From Eudorina sp. 2006-703-Eu-15 (taxonomy: Eukaryota > Chlorophyta > Chlorophyceae > Chlamydomonadales > Volvocaceae), in contig BDSI01000124.1 in assembly GCA_003117195.1 (NCBI GenBank), positions 57,576-121,575 on the forward strand: 64,000 nt of DNA, given 5' to 3'. The notes below the pieces were generated by a model. The model was given only the letters and a program-made list of their open reading frames with translations. It did not search any database and was not told the DNA's origin. Position 1 is the first letter of the stretch. Each line of letters begins with the position of its first letter. A program made the position numbers and the translations under genes. Below, piece by piece: positions 1-9,901 of this stretch.

Positions 1-411
1 TCACGACTGTACTCCACGGTTTCAGTCGCTTGGATTGTGATGTGAGTTGAAGGCGCGTGTGTAAGCCCCTCCACAACAAACACACGGACATTAGCACCAA
101 CATCAGCCCCTCCACATGCAGCTGCGCCCTGACGTCCAGCACGAGGTGGAACGGATTGCCTTCACGGCTGTACACCACGGCTGCTGTCGCGCGGCGACAC
201 GGCGTGAAGTGCGACATGAGTCAATCGCGAGAAGCCCCACCCCCGAAAGCCATGTGTGGGTGTATGCTGCGCATGGGGCAACGCCTGCGATGAAAGCGGA
301 GCTTGCCCTGGTGCCCCTGTGTTGTTTGACCCCCGGCAACACCGACCGACAGGAGCAGCAGTACCAACCCATCCTGCCAAGCCCGACCCAAAGCGCTCCC
401 CGCCGCCGCAC

Positions 412-1236
412 CCGTGAGTGGATTTGTGCCGTACACCGCCACGTGGGCCTCCAGCGCAGCTCGCTCCAGGGACGCCTCCGGGTCGCGCCGGTCCACGACC
501 GGGTCGACCATCAGCGCACGAGTCAGGGGGCAGAAGAAGGACGGCGGGACCATGCAGTCATCCAGGTTGAGGACGGGACGCGGTACAGCAGCGGCGGCGG
601 CCGTGATGGCGGCGGCGGTGGTGATGCTGGCCGCTGCCGTCAGCGATGGTCCCGCCTCGCTCAGGCGCCGGTACTTGGCCGCGGGTTGCTGCGGTCCGGC
701 TTTGAGGAAGAGCTGGACGGACAGCTGTAGTGACCGCAGCGTTCGGACCTCAGAAACGGGCGGCAGGCCTGGGAAACAGCGCGGTGGCAGGAATCAGGCG
801 CAGATCACACTGGGGCGAGGACCGCACATCATAGTGCATCTGGGAAAGCTACGACGGCGCCATATCCCAATTCGCAAAGGGGGCCAGCGCGGCAAAAACC
901 CCTGGCAAAATGCACCCGGTGTCCCAGCTACATTACCCCAAAAGAGTGTTAAGTCGCTTGTGTGCCCTCTGACTGTTCGCGTGATTCCTCCGCCCACCGC
1001 AGCAGCAGCCTGCTGACCTCACCTGTGAACGGCCGCACGTTGTGCTCCCGTTGGTGCGCCTCAAACGCTGCCCGGTCGACCGCACGACCCTCTGTGTCGT
1101 CAGGATCCAGCACCGGGTCGGTCATGATGCGCCAGCTGAGGGGGCAGACGTAGGAGCTGGGGACCTCGGAGTCGACGCGAGCGCACAGGCCCGCGGGAGC
1201 TTCAGCCCTTGGCCGCTTTGAGCCAGGTTCCATCAT
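412..1236 (-). CDS. Double U-box protein, copy 1 (3' end outside window)
   Basis: Probable E3 ubiquitin ligase with two divergent U-boxes. Exon 1 (1236-1023) starts at ATG and encodes a basic N-terminus and the first U-box (CPLSWRIMTDPV, ending RPFTG). Exon 2 (768-412) finishes U-box 1, runs through an Ala-rich linker and encodes most of U-box 2 (CPLTRALMVDPV, ending NPLTG). Both junctions are GT-AG and phase 1, and splicing joins each U-box across an intron at the same Gly codon. By comparison with copies 2 and 3, exon 3 (SDITTDRHL) should lie left of base 1. Compared with them, the linker is shorter, the end of U-box 1 is diverged, and about 250 bp of unrelated DNA (about 107-390) interrupts an otherwise conserved intron. 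U-boxes recruit E2 enzymes; ligase activity here is inferred. Confidence 0.75.
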
Positions 1237-3154
1237 CGCTACGCTTTGAAATTTAGGTGAAGGGCCTTGCCGAGCGCTATGTCAACCGAGCGCTATCCAA
1301 GCTGTTGTCTTAACCAGTATCCATTCCAGCAATTATCAGAATTTAAAACTTTAATTCAGTTGCATATCAGCTGGGTCAAAGGACGCTGGTCGTCCAAAAG
1401 TGCTTCTGCATATTTATGTTGGTGAGGCCGCGTGAAAAGATAAGCATAGCTTCTGCATTTTATTGTATCATATAAATTTACCGCGTATATAAAAATGTAT
1501 TTGTAGTGTCCAGGTCTCATGTTAATCCAGCAGTGTGTTTCGGAGCGCAGCACGAATTTGATGTTCTTTATCACAGCGGTACAGGTTGGGCACGCAGACG
1601 CATGTGGTGATTAATGCGTTGATAGGGACCGGCTGATGTTGTATTTCACTAGCCGTACTCACCAAATCACCGAGCTTAGTCGGAGTGCCCCTGCACCATT
1701 GTCGTGCACGATTGCTGGCACGTCCTTTGACGAATACAGAAGCGCAAGCGCTTGCCTGGGTTGCGCCTTGTTTCGCGTTCCGTACAGCGCGCTGCTTGCT
1801 GTGCCCTCCTAGCTCATGCCGGCCCAGCCAGGACATACTCCAGGCTGCACCCGCATGACCCATGCACTGACGCGCCAGTTTCGGTACATGTTCGACGCCA
1901 TAAATCGTCACCGATGCAACTCATCCCTTGCACAACGCGTACAATACGTTGTTAAACAAATTGTGATCAATGCACAGAAGCGTGCTCAAAGTGCACATTC
2001 GACAGCGCGCAGAGTCCTGGCAGCGATGTCCTGCACCAGCTCTCTTGCATCAGAACCCACAGCCGTGGTTGCACTACTGCCTGGGCCATCACAGGCGGCA
2101 CGCACTCCTCAACATCGCAACGGGCGCGTGCAATTCTTAAGGTGTCTTGCTCGCGCCGAGACAGCGCCCCTCATGGGCTGCTTGCTACTTTCGTACGACA
2201 CCCGCGCAGAGGTCGGTGTGGTGGACAGCGTGGGGGTTAGTGGTGGACAAGCGGTCCTTCGAACCCCGAGTGTGGCTGGACATACGGAAGCCCCGAGCAA
2301 GTCCCAGCCGCCACCGCCGAGCTGGTTGCACCTCTGCTCCACGGGAGACACCTCCCCATGCATCGCTGCTGCCCGCATCAGCGCTCCACCCAACTGCGCG
2401 TTTCCGCGCACTGGAGCCCTCCTGTAACCCTCCATCAGCGACTTGACAGCGCCTGCCGTCACAATCGTGACGCCATCCTGATGGGTCATACTTCCATAAT
2501 GATGATCACCCAAACTCTAGCCATCAGAGATAAGCGTGACCATCTCAGCCTACATCCACTGCCCTACATCCCATGCAGACAAGTCGGCAGCCGGAGTCCG
2601 CCTGTCCTGAAGCCCTCCATGAGGCTGTGAACGGCGGTGTACGGTGCTGACGTCACCGCAGCGCGCCGCACCGCAGCGTGCCTCACCGCCGCCCTGCTAG
2701 CCTCGGCCGCCAACATTGGCGCTGCCCGCAGAGACCTGGCGTCCTCTTCCTCCTCTTCCTTTCCTCCCTCCTCAACAGCTCCCCCGTACCCCCTGCACTG
2801 TGGCCCACCAGGCCCACCGCCGTCACCCGCATCGATGTCCGACCATTTCGTCGGCGCACCCCGGAGTGCCCATCGTACTCCTGCGCTGCTGTCTCATCAG
2901 GCCATCCACAAGCGAACCGCATGCACAAATGCCTGGTGAGCATGCTATGCGCCGCCCTAGCCATCGGGCTCCATCAACTGCTTTACGGGAAAAGGGAAGC
3001 CGAGGCTTATTTACCTCCACCCCACATGCAGTCGGCAACGGGTATTAGACACACACACACACACGTGGGGCGGGTATTTCAGGAAAATTGCCCCACACAA
3101 GCAGAACGGGCTTGCAGGGCGGCCCATACACCCGCACCCGCACCCACCCGCCAT
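1237..3154. other. Intergenic region between U-box copies 1 and 2
   Basis: No convincing gene. 1290-1560 is AT-rich compared with its surroundings and is the 5' flank of copy 1. It carries TGTTTCGGAGC at 1536-1546, which recurs upstream of copies 2 and 3. A short CA repeat lies at 3051-3064. The overlapping ORFs at 1.8-3.0 kb occur in several frames without a recognisable domain. Confidence 0.6.
1536..1546 (-). promoter_or_regulatory. Conserved upstream motif, U-box copy 1
   Basis: TGTTTCGGAGC (plus-strand reading) lies 300 bp upstream of the copy 1 ATG. The same 11-mer lies 350 bp upstream of copy 2 and 339 bp upstream of copy 3. It may be a promoter element or simply duplicated flanking DNA. 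No function is known to me. Confidence 0.35.
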
Positions 3155-4997
3155 TTACCGCTCATTCACGAGCGCCTCGTAGACCGCCGGTCGGTCCGCG
3201 GACGGCAGCACGATGCTGTATGCCCGGTTGTCAATAAACTTGTAATCGTCGTCATTGTCGCTGTCACTTGCTGGCGGCTCTTCGCCCCGGGCGTCCGCAG
3301 CCGACGCGGCCCGCGAGTGCGGCCGTGCGGGGCTGAGCTCCCCGTTGGCTGACAGGGACTCCACCATTCGCGAGCTCGGCCGACTGGAGGCGTCAGTGGT
3401 CTTGCGCCTGGCTGCCTGCTGCGCAGCCAGCAACCTGCCAGACGAGCCCTGTTGCCCGGATGCGCCCAGGTGCGACAAGGCGGCTTGAAGGGAGGCAAGG
3501 CACTCGGCCAGGGTAGGCGCGGGCGCGTCTGGTGCCACTGAAGCCGCTGAACCGGATAGATCGACAGAGGCCTCATCCTGGATGCAATCTGCATTCGAGG
3601 ACGAGCCCGTGCGGTGCTCAGCCGCTTGACCATCAGCAGCAACAGCAGCTTTGGCCTCTTTAGCTCCAGTCTCAGAAGCAACAGGTTGCGCAGCCGCGGG
3701 GACAACGGCGCCGTTGGCTGCGTCTGCGCCCCCCGCCGGCCTGGGTGAGGTGTGCAGCCGCCATTCGGGGCCTGAGTGCATCGCTATCCACATGTGGATG
3801 GCGCTGCAGAGGTGCCGGTCGGTCGTGATGTCCGACAGCGACATGGGCGAACCTAGGGGCGGGGGTGTACGGGGCCATCACGTGTCCGGGGCCAGTGCGC
3901 GGGCGGCAGGAGTCGGGGGATGATGGGCAGGCCGCTGCGACAGCTTTGGCCGGGAGGCGCGATGGCGTGACGTGCAACACAAGCCAAATTAGCCAAATTA
4001 AATTCTGTGCCAGGTGTGTGAGGGTGGGCCATTGCCGCTAGGTTCTGACCCGATGTATAGGTTCACACTGCTGGCACCGCAAAAAGAAAGCCCTTGCGTA
4101 GTGTGATATCACCTCCACAACAAACACACGGACTTTGGCACCAACATCAGCATCCTCGTGGCCCCTACCCACGCGCTCCCCGCCGCCGCACCCGTGAGTG
4201 GATTTGTGCCGTAGACCGCCACGTGGGCCTCCAGCGCAGCCCGCTCCAGGGACGCCTCTGGGTCGCGCCGGTCCACGACCGAGTCGACCATCAGCGCACG
4301 AGTCAGGGGGCAGAAGAAGGACGGCGGGACCATGCAGTCATCCAGGTTGAGGACGGGACGCGGTACAGCAGCGGCGGCGGCCGTGATGGCGACGGCGGTG
4401 GTGATGCTGGGCGATGTCGGCCGCGGTGCCGCTGCCGCCAGCGATGGTCCCGCCTCGCTGAGGCGCCGGTACTTGGCCACGGGTTGCTGCGGTGCCGTAC
4501 TGCTGCCTGGATCAAGGAAGTGGTGGATAGCCCGCTGGAGGGACCCCAACGTTCGGACCTCAGGAATGGGCGGGAGACCTGGGAAACAGCCGTGGGTAGA
4601 ATTGTTGCCGGTAAACGCAGACAAAAGGGACAAGACGGCGCCCGTTCAAAGGAAGGCAACATCGGGCGAGGTCACAAACATCGACGAAGGCATCTGATCC
4701 GGTTGAGTGTGGAGTCGCTTGTGTGCCCTCTGGCCGCTGGCATCCTTCCTCCGCCCACCGCAGCAGCAGCCTGCTGACCTCACCTGTGAACGGCCGCACC
4801 TTGTGCTCCCGTTGGTGCGCCTCAAACGCTGCCCGGTCGACCGCACGACCCTCTGTGTCGTCAGGATCCAGCACCGGGTCGGTCATGATGCGCCAGCTGA
4901 GGGGGCAGACGTAGGAGCTGGGGACCTCGGAGTCGACGCGAGCGCACAGGCCCGCGGGAGTTTCAGCCCGTGCCCGTTTTGTGTTCGGATTCTTCAT
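3155..4997 (-). CDS. Double U-box protein, copy 2 (complete, 432 aa)
   Basis: Probable E3 ubiquitin ligase. Exons 4997-4784, 4578-4192 and 3852-3155 join in phase with GT-AG junctions. U-box 1 (CPLSWRIMTDPV to PFTG, finished by VRTLGSLQRAIHHFL) and U-box 2 (CPLTRALMVDPV to PLTG, finished by SDITTDRHLCSAIHMW) are each split by an intron after the TG motif. The C-terminal ~200 residues are Ala/Ser-rich with an acidic stretch (DSDNDDD) and end VYEALVNER. The ATG at 4997 was chosen because it aligns with the starts of copies 1 and 3; an upstream in-frame ATG at 5138 lies in AT-rich, UTR-like DNA. The key U-box hydrophobics and DPV are present, but the usual GHTYER core is replaced by DPDDTEGRAVDR or DRRDPEASLER. 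Confidence 0.8.
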
Positions 4998-6531
4998 TTT
5001 ATTCAAAGTTTGAATTTTTATTTGCAATCTTTTGTTGAACGTAATTCCAGTAATGGTTAGCATAGCTCTATTGGTCTGTGCCGTCAACGCTTTCGCCGTG
5101 CACAACTTGCACCCAAGCGTTTCGGTTTCGATTACCAATATGTATTTTCTTGATTAAGTAACCATGGCACAGGATTTAGGATGCTTGTGGGCGTTCCTTG
5201 TTACTTGTACATTACGGTTGGAAGAGAGGATGACTAGCAGCTGAGATACAGCACAGTACCTTCTGATGGCTGAAGAAATACATGCATTTTATGTAACGAT
5301 TTTTATTCATCAGTGACGCAGAGGTGTCAGAGGACAGAGGTCGACCTGTTTCGGAGCGATTTTGACTCTGCGCGGGATCGTGCTCTCCATGAGACTCACA
5401 GCGCGCCGTTGAAGTTTTGAAGACACCTCGTTCTGATCACCAAACAATGGTTCAGCAATTGCCAACGAATCAATGTCCACAAAACTGTTGACCTAACGTC
5501 GAATGTGTTCTTCGCGACTTACGACAGTGACTGTGGATACCGGCAAGGTTTAGGCATGTTTAGATGGCGTATGGCCAGGCAAACTATTACCATCCTCAGT
5601 GCCCTCCGGCACCCTCTTTGTCCTGCCCCCGACATCAGTCGCCAATGGTCAGTCGCCAGGCAAGTTCAAAGACGGCACACGTATCACCGGACAAGCTCAA
5701 TTGCCACTGCAGCACCCACACATCAGTGCTGTACAAGCAAGACCCTGCACCGCAGATAACTACGGCACTGCGCTCTGGCCGCAGTACGACAAGTGCCCGT
5801 GTTTTGCACCCTTGACCAGGAACAAGTGCCTCCACAAATACTTGTTATGCGTGCGCAGCAGTCAGAAAAACATTTTGGTCAAAGACACGGGACAGGTCGG
5901 GACCATTAACCTTGCAATGCAATCGACGCTACAAAATATGTGCGACCTGCGAGCTGACCTGCGAGCTGACCAGGAGCGGAGTTGACGCCTTAGTTGATTC
6001 GGCAGATTCCGCTAGATGCCGGTGGTGGGTGCTGAACCCGGGAAGAGCACTGATTTCGGAGACCGGATGAGGGTGCCCCGAAATACCGGGGAAGGTAGGG
6101 ACTGCCAGGTTAGTGGCCACGGGTGAAGCTGAACCCCCCTATCCCACACAATCTTGAAAAATATGTCCCCAACAACTCATGATCGGAACCGATGTCGCTG
6201 CTGCCCGCAAGCCCGCCTCGGCCGCCTCCACGCGGTGGTGGGATCACTTCCGAGGGGCCCGGCACTGCCGGCAGAGCGCTCGTCGGTCCTGCCCCGCCCA
6301 CTACTGCAGCGCCGTCGCACCAGGATGCGCGGGTGGCAGGGTGTTTAAGACGCAAACCCGCCCGGCCGAAACTAGCATACACACGGTGTTTGACACACCG
6401 TGCGTTGGACCTGGAGACGGGACGACTGCTGTTTCCGGTCAGAGGCCAGGGCGCGCTTTGCGACGCGCGGACTGAGATGGCGATCCGGGCTGGTCACCGT
6501 GTCTGCCTCGGGGTGGGGCACCTCCGTCCCC
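4998..6531. other. Intergenic region between U-box copies 2 and 3
   Basis: 5' flank of copy 2. AT-rich at 5000-5330, then TGTTTCGGAGC at 5347-5357 followed by GCGCGGGAT, a pairing also found upstream of copy 3. A 12-13 bp tandem duplication (CTGCGAGCTGAC) lies near 5945-5970. No gene seen. Confidence 0.55.
5347..5357 (-). promoter_or_regulatory. Conserved upstream motif, U-box copy 2
   Basis: TGTTTCGGAGC, 350 bp upstream of the copy 2 ATG, is shared with copies 1 and 3. It may be regulatory or a relic of duplication. Confidence 0.35.
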
Positions 6532-6738
6532 TTAGCCCACCAGGCGTGCCGTGAAGACATCCAGTCGCACCTCGGGATAGGCCTGTTGCAGCTCCCTTGC
6601 CCAGCTGCGGGGACGTGTCCGAGACCGCCATCTCCATCCGCTGTCCCCTCAGCCCCGTGATCAGCTCCAGCCCCGGCTCAAGAGCCGGCGCACGCATTAC
6701 TTCGCTGAGGTGTTCTGCTGTCATCTCTTGCTGTCGGT
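6532..6738 (-). pseudogene. Coding-like remnant downstream of U-box copy 3
   Basis: On the minus strand, a stretch reading DRQQEMTAEHLSEV, then GLELITGLRGQRMEMAVSD, then, after a one-base frame change near 6600, WARELQQAYPEVRLDVF and a TAA at 6534-6532. It looks coding by composition. It is out of frame with U-box exon 3, which stops at 6739. It could be the old C-terminus of copy 3, detached by indels, or a fragment of another gene. No family recognised. Confidence 0.35.
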
Positions 6739-8026
6739 CTACCCCACGCGGCGGTCGGGCCTGTGACCACCATCACCATCACAGACACCTGTCGTCTGCG
6801 CCCCGCTGTTGGCGCCGTTGGCTGCGTCTGCGCCCCCGGCCGGCCCCGGTGCGGTGTGCAGCCGCCATTCCGGGCCCGAGTGCATCGCTATCCACATGTG
6901 GATGGCGCTGCAGAGGTGCCGGTCGGTCGTGATGTCCGACAGCGACATGGGCGAACCTGGGGGCGGGGGTGTACGGGGCCATCACGTGTCCGGGGCCAGT
7001 GCGCGGGCGGCAGGAGTCGGGGGATGGTGGGCAGGCCGCTGCAGCGGGTTCGTCGTTCGCCCAGAGGACGGCCCGCATGACGCGAAATGCGACACCATGA
7101 GGGATTGTTTCATCAGCAGTAGCACCTCCGAAATGGACCACCCGGTGCGGCCCATCCCACGCGCTCCCCGCCGCCGCACCCGTGAGTGGATTTGTGCCGT
7201 ACACCGCCACGTGGGCCTCCAGCGCAGCCCGCTCCAGGGACGCCTCTGGGTCGCGCCGGTCCACGACCGGGTCGACCATCAGCGCACGAGTCAGGGGGCA
7301 GAAGAAGGACGGCGGGACCATGCAGTCATCCAGGTTGAGGACGGGACGCGGTACAGCAGCGGCGGCGGCCGTGATGGCGGCGGCGGTGGTGATGCTAGGC
7401 GATGTCGGCCGCGGTGCCGCTGCCGCCAGCGATGGTCCCGCCTCGCTGAGGCGCCGGTACTTGGCCGCGGGTTGCTGCGGTGCCGCACTGCTGCCTGGAT
7501 CAAGGAAGTGGTGGATAGCCCGCTGGAGGGACCCCAACGTTCGGACCTCAGGAATGGGCGGGAGACCTGCGAAGCACGCAAGCGATGGGGCCGGGACTCT
7601 GACGGATGGCGCTGTCTGTGTATGGGAGGCTTGTTCGAGGGGTGCACTGTCCCGTATTTGGAAACGATGCGCGCAAGGCCCAGGACAAGGGAATTAAACT
7701 GGGGTCCGGTAAGGGTGATGTCCTGGTTACTTAACCCTGCAAGAGCCTCACATGCACTGCGTCTGTTCGCGTGCTTCCTCCGCCCACCGCAGCAGCAGCC
7801 TGCTGACCTCACCTGTGAACGGCCGCACGTTGTGCTCCCATTGGTGCGCCTCAAACGCTGCCCGGTCGACCGCACGACCTTCTGTGTCGTCAGGATCCAG
7901 CACCGGGTCGGTCATGATGCGCCAGCTGAGGGGGCAGACGTAGGAGCTGGGGACCTCGGAGTCGACGCGAGCGCACAGGCCCGCGGGAGCTCCGGTCCTA
8001 GGCCTTTTGGAGCCAGGTGGATTCAT
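6739..8026 (-). CDS. Double U-box protein, copy 3 (short tail, 272 aa)
   Basis: Probable E3 ubiquitin ligase, closely similar to copy 2. Exons 8026-7813, 7566-7180 and 6956-6739 have the same junctions and phases as copy 2; exons 1 and 2 are identical in length to those of copy 2. Both U-boxes are complete (CPLSWRIMTDPV...; CPLTRALMVDPV... plus SDITTDRHLCSAIHMW). Exon 3 follows copy 2 through the GGADAANGA stretch and then diverges abruptly near 6805 to a short tail ending DRRVG, losing the ~150-residue Ala/Ser/acidic C-terminus. The abrupt divergence suggests recombination or truncation. A coding-like out-of-frame remnant follows at 6532-6738. Confidence 0.78.
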
Positions 8027-9901
8027 CTTGATGCGTTTGCTGCCCGTCAGGCAAGTTTAATGTAGCATTGTTGTTTTCCTTGCCTCGACCACTTGTCTTC
8101 TCCCAGCGACCAATTTTTACGGGAATGCGGATGTTGCAATTTGATATATTATGGCATAAAAGTCCTTCAATCTATGACGGGTGTTTTAGATCATTTTGTG
8201 GTCACAGCATATTATGAATCATACGGTAGAAACTGAGAAAAATTATGAAGCGCCGCATAAGAGATACGTTTGGTAAACTCACGGGCAATGTGAAATCCTG
8301 ATTTTGATTAATGCAATTGCCCAGGGGCATTGCAGTGCACATCGCTAATGAAAGGGGGTCAGTGTGTTTCGGAGCAACGATTTCCTGTGCGCGGGATAAG
8401 GCACCCATCGGCCAGCACGCAAGAATGTATGGCCTCGATAACTATGACATATACTGCGCTGTCATGTTGTGGTGTACTGCTTGGTTACTGGGCGTGCTGA
8501 GACCCAATTCCGCGACCGTCCACGACCTTTCACTGCCGCACGAAAAAAGCACGGCTCTTGTGACTCACAAGGTGGTGCGATGGATCAGATAGACCAATCA
8601 CATGCTGAAAGGTCCTGAAGATGTGCATGAGTAAGAAACCCACAACAACTAGGGTATTTGCACAGCATCCCATGTCTTATCGAACCGTCAGCGCGCCGGC
8701 CCGTCCCGTCCATCCCCCAAATCCCACACTTGCAGCCAAATGCCATCCGAATTTCAATCCATGGTATGCTAGGGTATGCTCCCTGCCAATCCTTATGCAT
8801 ATGAACCTGCTTCGGTTTAATTGATCCAGCATAAAGGTCAACCGTGCACCATGCTGTGACCCCAGAATAGACAGCACGGCGCCCGTGAACTCAGAACTTG
8901 ACGCGGTGGAGCGCGGCGTTGCATGCAGCACAGCTTCCGTACATCGTCGTACAACAGCCCCCCGAGCCGCCTGTCATTGGGTACAGGCACTCCCGCATTC
9001 ATGATGGTGATGCTCGGCTAGGTGCGAGCAGTTGCCAAGAATATCCCTTTCCCTGATAGGTTGGTCCCCGACAAAAGGCATCCGCACCGCCCGCGTGGCG
9101 TGCGACCAACAGCAGTGAGGAAGTCCGGTCAGCGACGCCCAACCTGCTCCCTGGCGCATCCATGCACCACCACCCCACCACCTGCGCACTCCGACTGTCC
9201 GACTCGACTCAATGTCACATGCACAAACAAAGCGGCCGCACCGCCGCAACGCGGTACTGTGTGGTGAACCCAGAATCCAGCACCGGGACCAACCTCACTG
9301 CTGCTCACAACAACATGCCTGCATCCGAAACAACGAAATAATCCGTCACAACGTCCAATACAAGTACACAACTGAGCGGACAGGGGTTGGCCCGCAAGCT
9401 CCCGAACATCCGATACGTCTCGCACCCCACAGGTAAGGCACATACCATGTTATCATCGCTCCCCCACCAAACTGGAGTTGAGTCCGGGGTTAGATTGACA
9501 AGCGCCCGGGGGGTTAGCCCGTGTGGGGTGACGCACAGGCTTCGCAGTGCGCCGCGACAGCGCCAATCGCCGGCTGCGGGCTCCATAGCCCCTGCGACTG
9601 GTCATGGGCCTCGCGACCGGCGACCGTCAAAAGTGGACGGCGCGCCGTTGAACGTGCGCTACCTGCCCCGCGCCGATGTCGCCGTCAGGCGGCCCGGGCG
9701 GCCCGTACCGCTCTGCACACACCACACACCAACCACCCAAACCGCGACGCATATCGTCGCTGGCGTTCAGATTTCCCGCCCTCACCGCCCATCCCCGATA
9801 CGTCCCTCCTCGCCCCTTTCGCTCGCAAAGCCCAGCCGTCATCACGGGTGCCCCGTCTGCTTCTTGGCACACGCCCCTCCAGACGACCCCTCTCCGTCGC
9901 C
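8027..9901. other. Intergenic region, nothing recognised
   Basis: 5' flank of U-box copy 3: AT-rich 8060-8400, with TGTTTCGGAGC at 8365-8375. The rest is GC-rich with many overlapping short ORFs but no domain or splice-consistent gene that I can support. Confidence 0.5.
8365..8375 (-). promoter_or_regulatory. Conserved upstream motif, U-box copy 3
   Basis: TGTTTCGGAGC, 339 bp upstream of the copy 3 ATG and followed by GCGCGGGAT as upstream of copy 2. Either a shared promoter element or duplicated flank. Confidence 0.35.

Noticed and set aside
4998..5138. Upstream start codon at 5138 for U-box copy 2
   Set aside because: It would add 47 residues encoded by AT-rich DNA unlike the rest of the gene and absent from copies 1 and 3.
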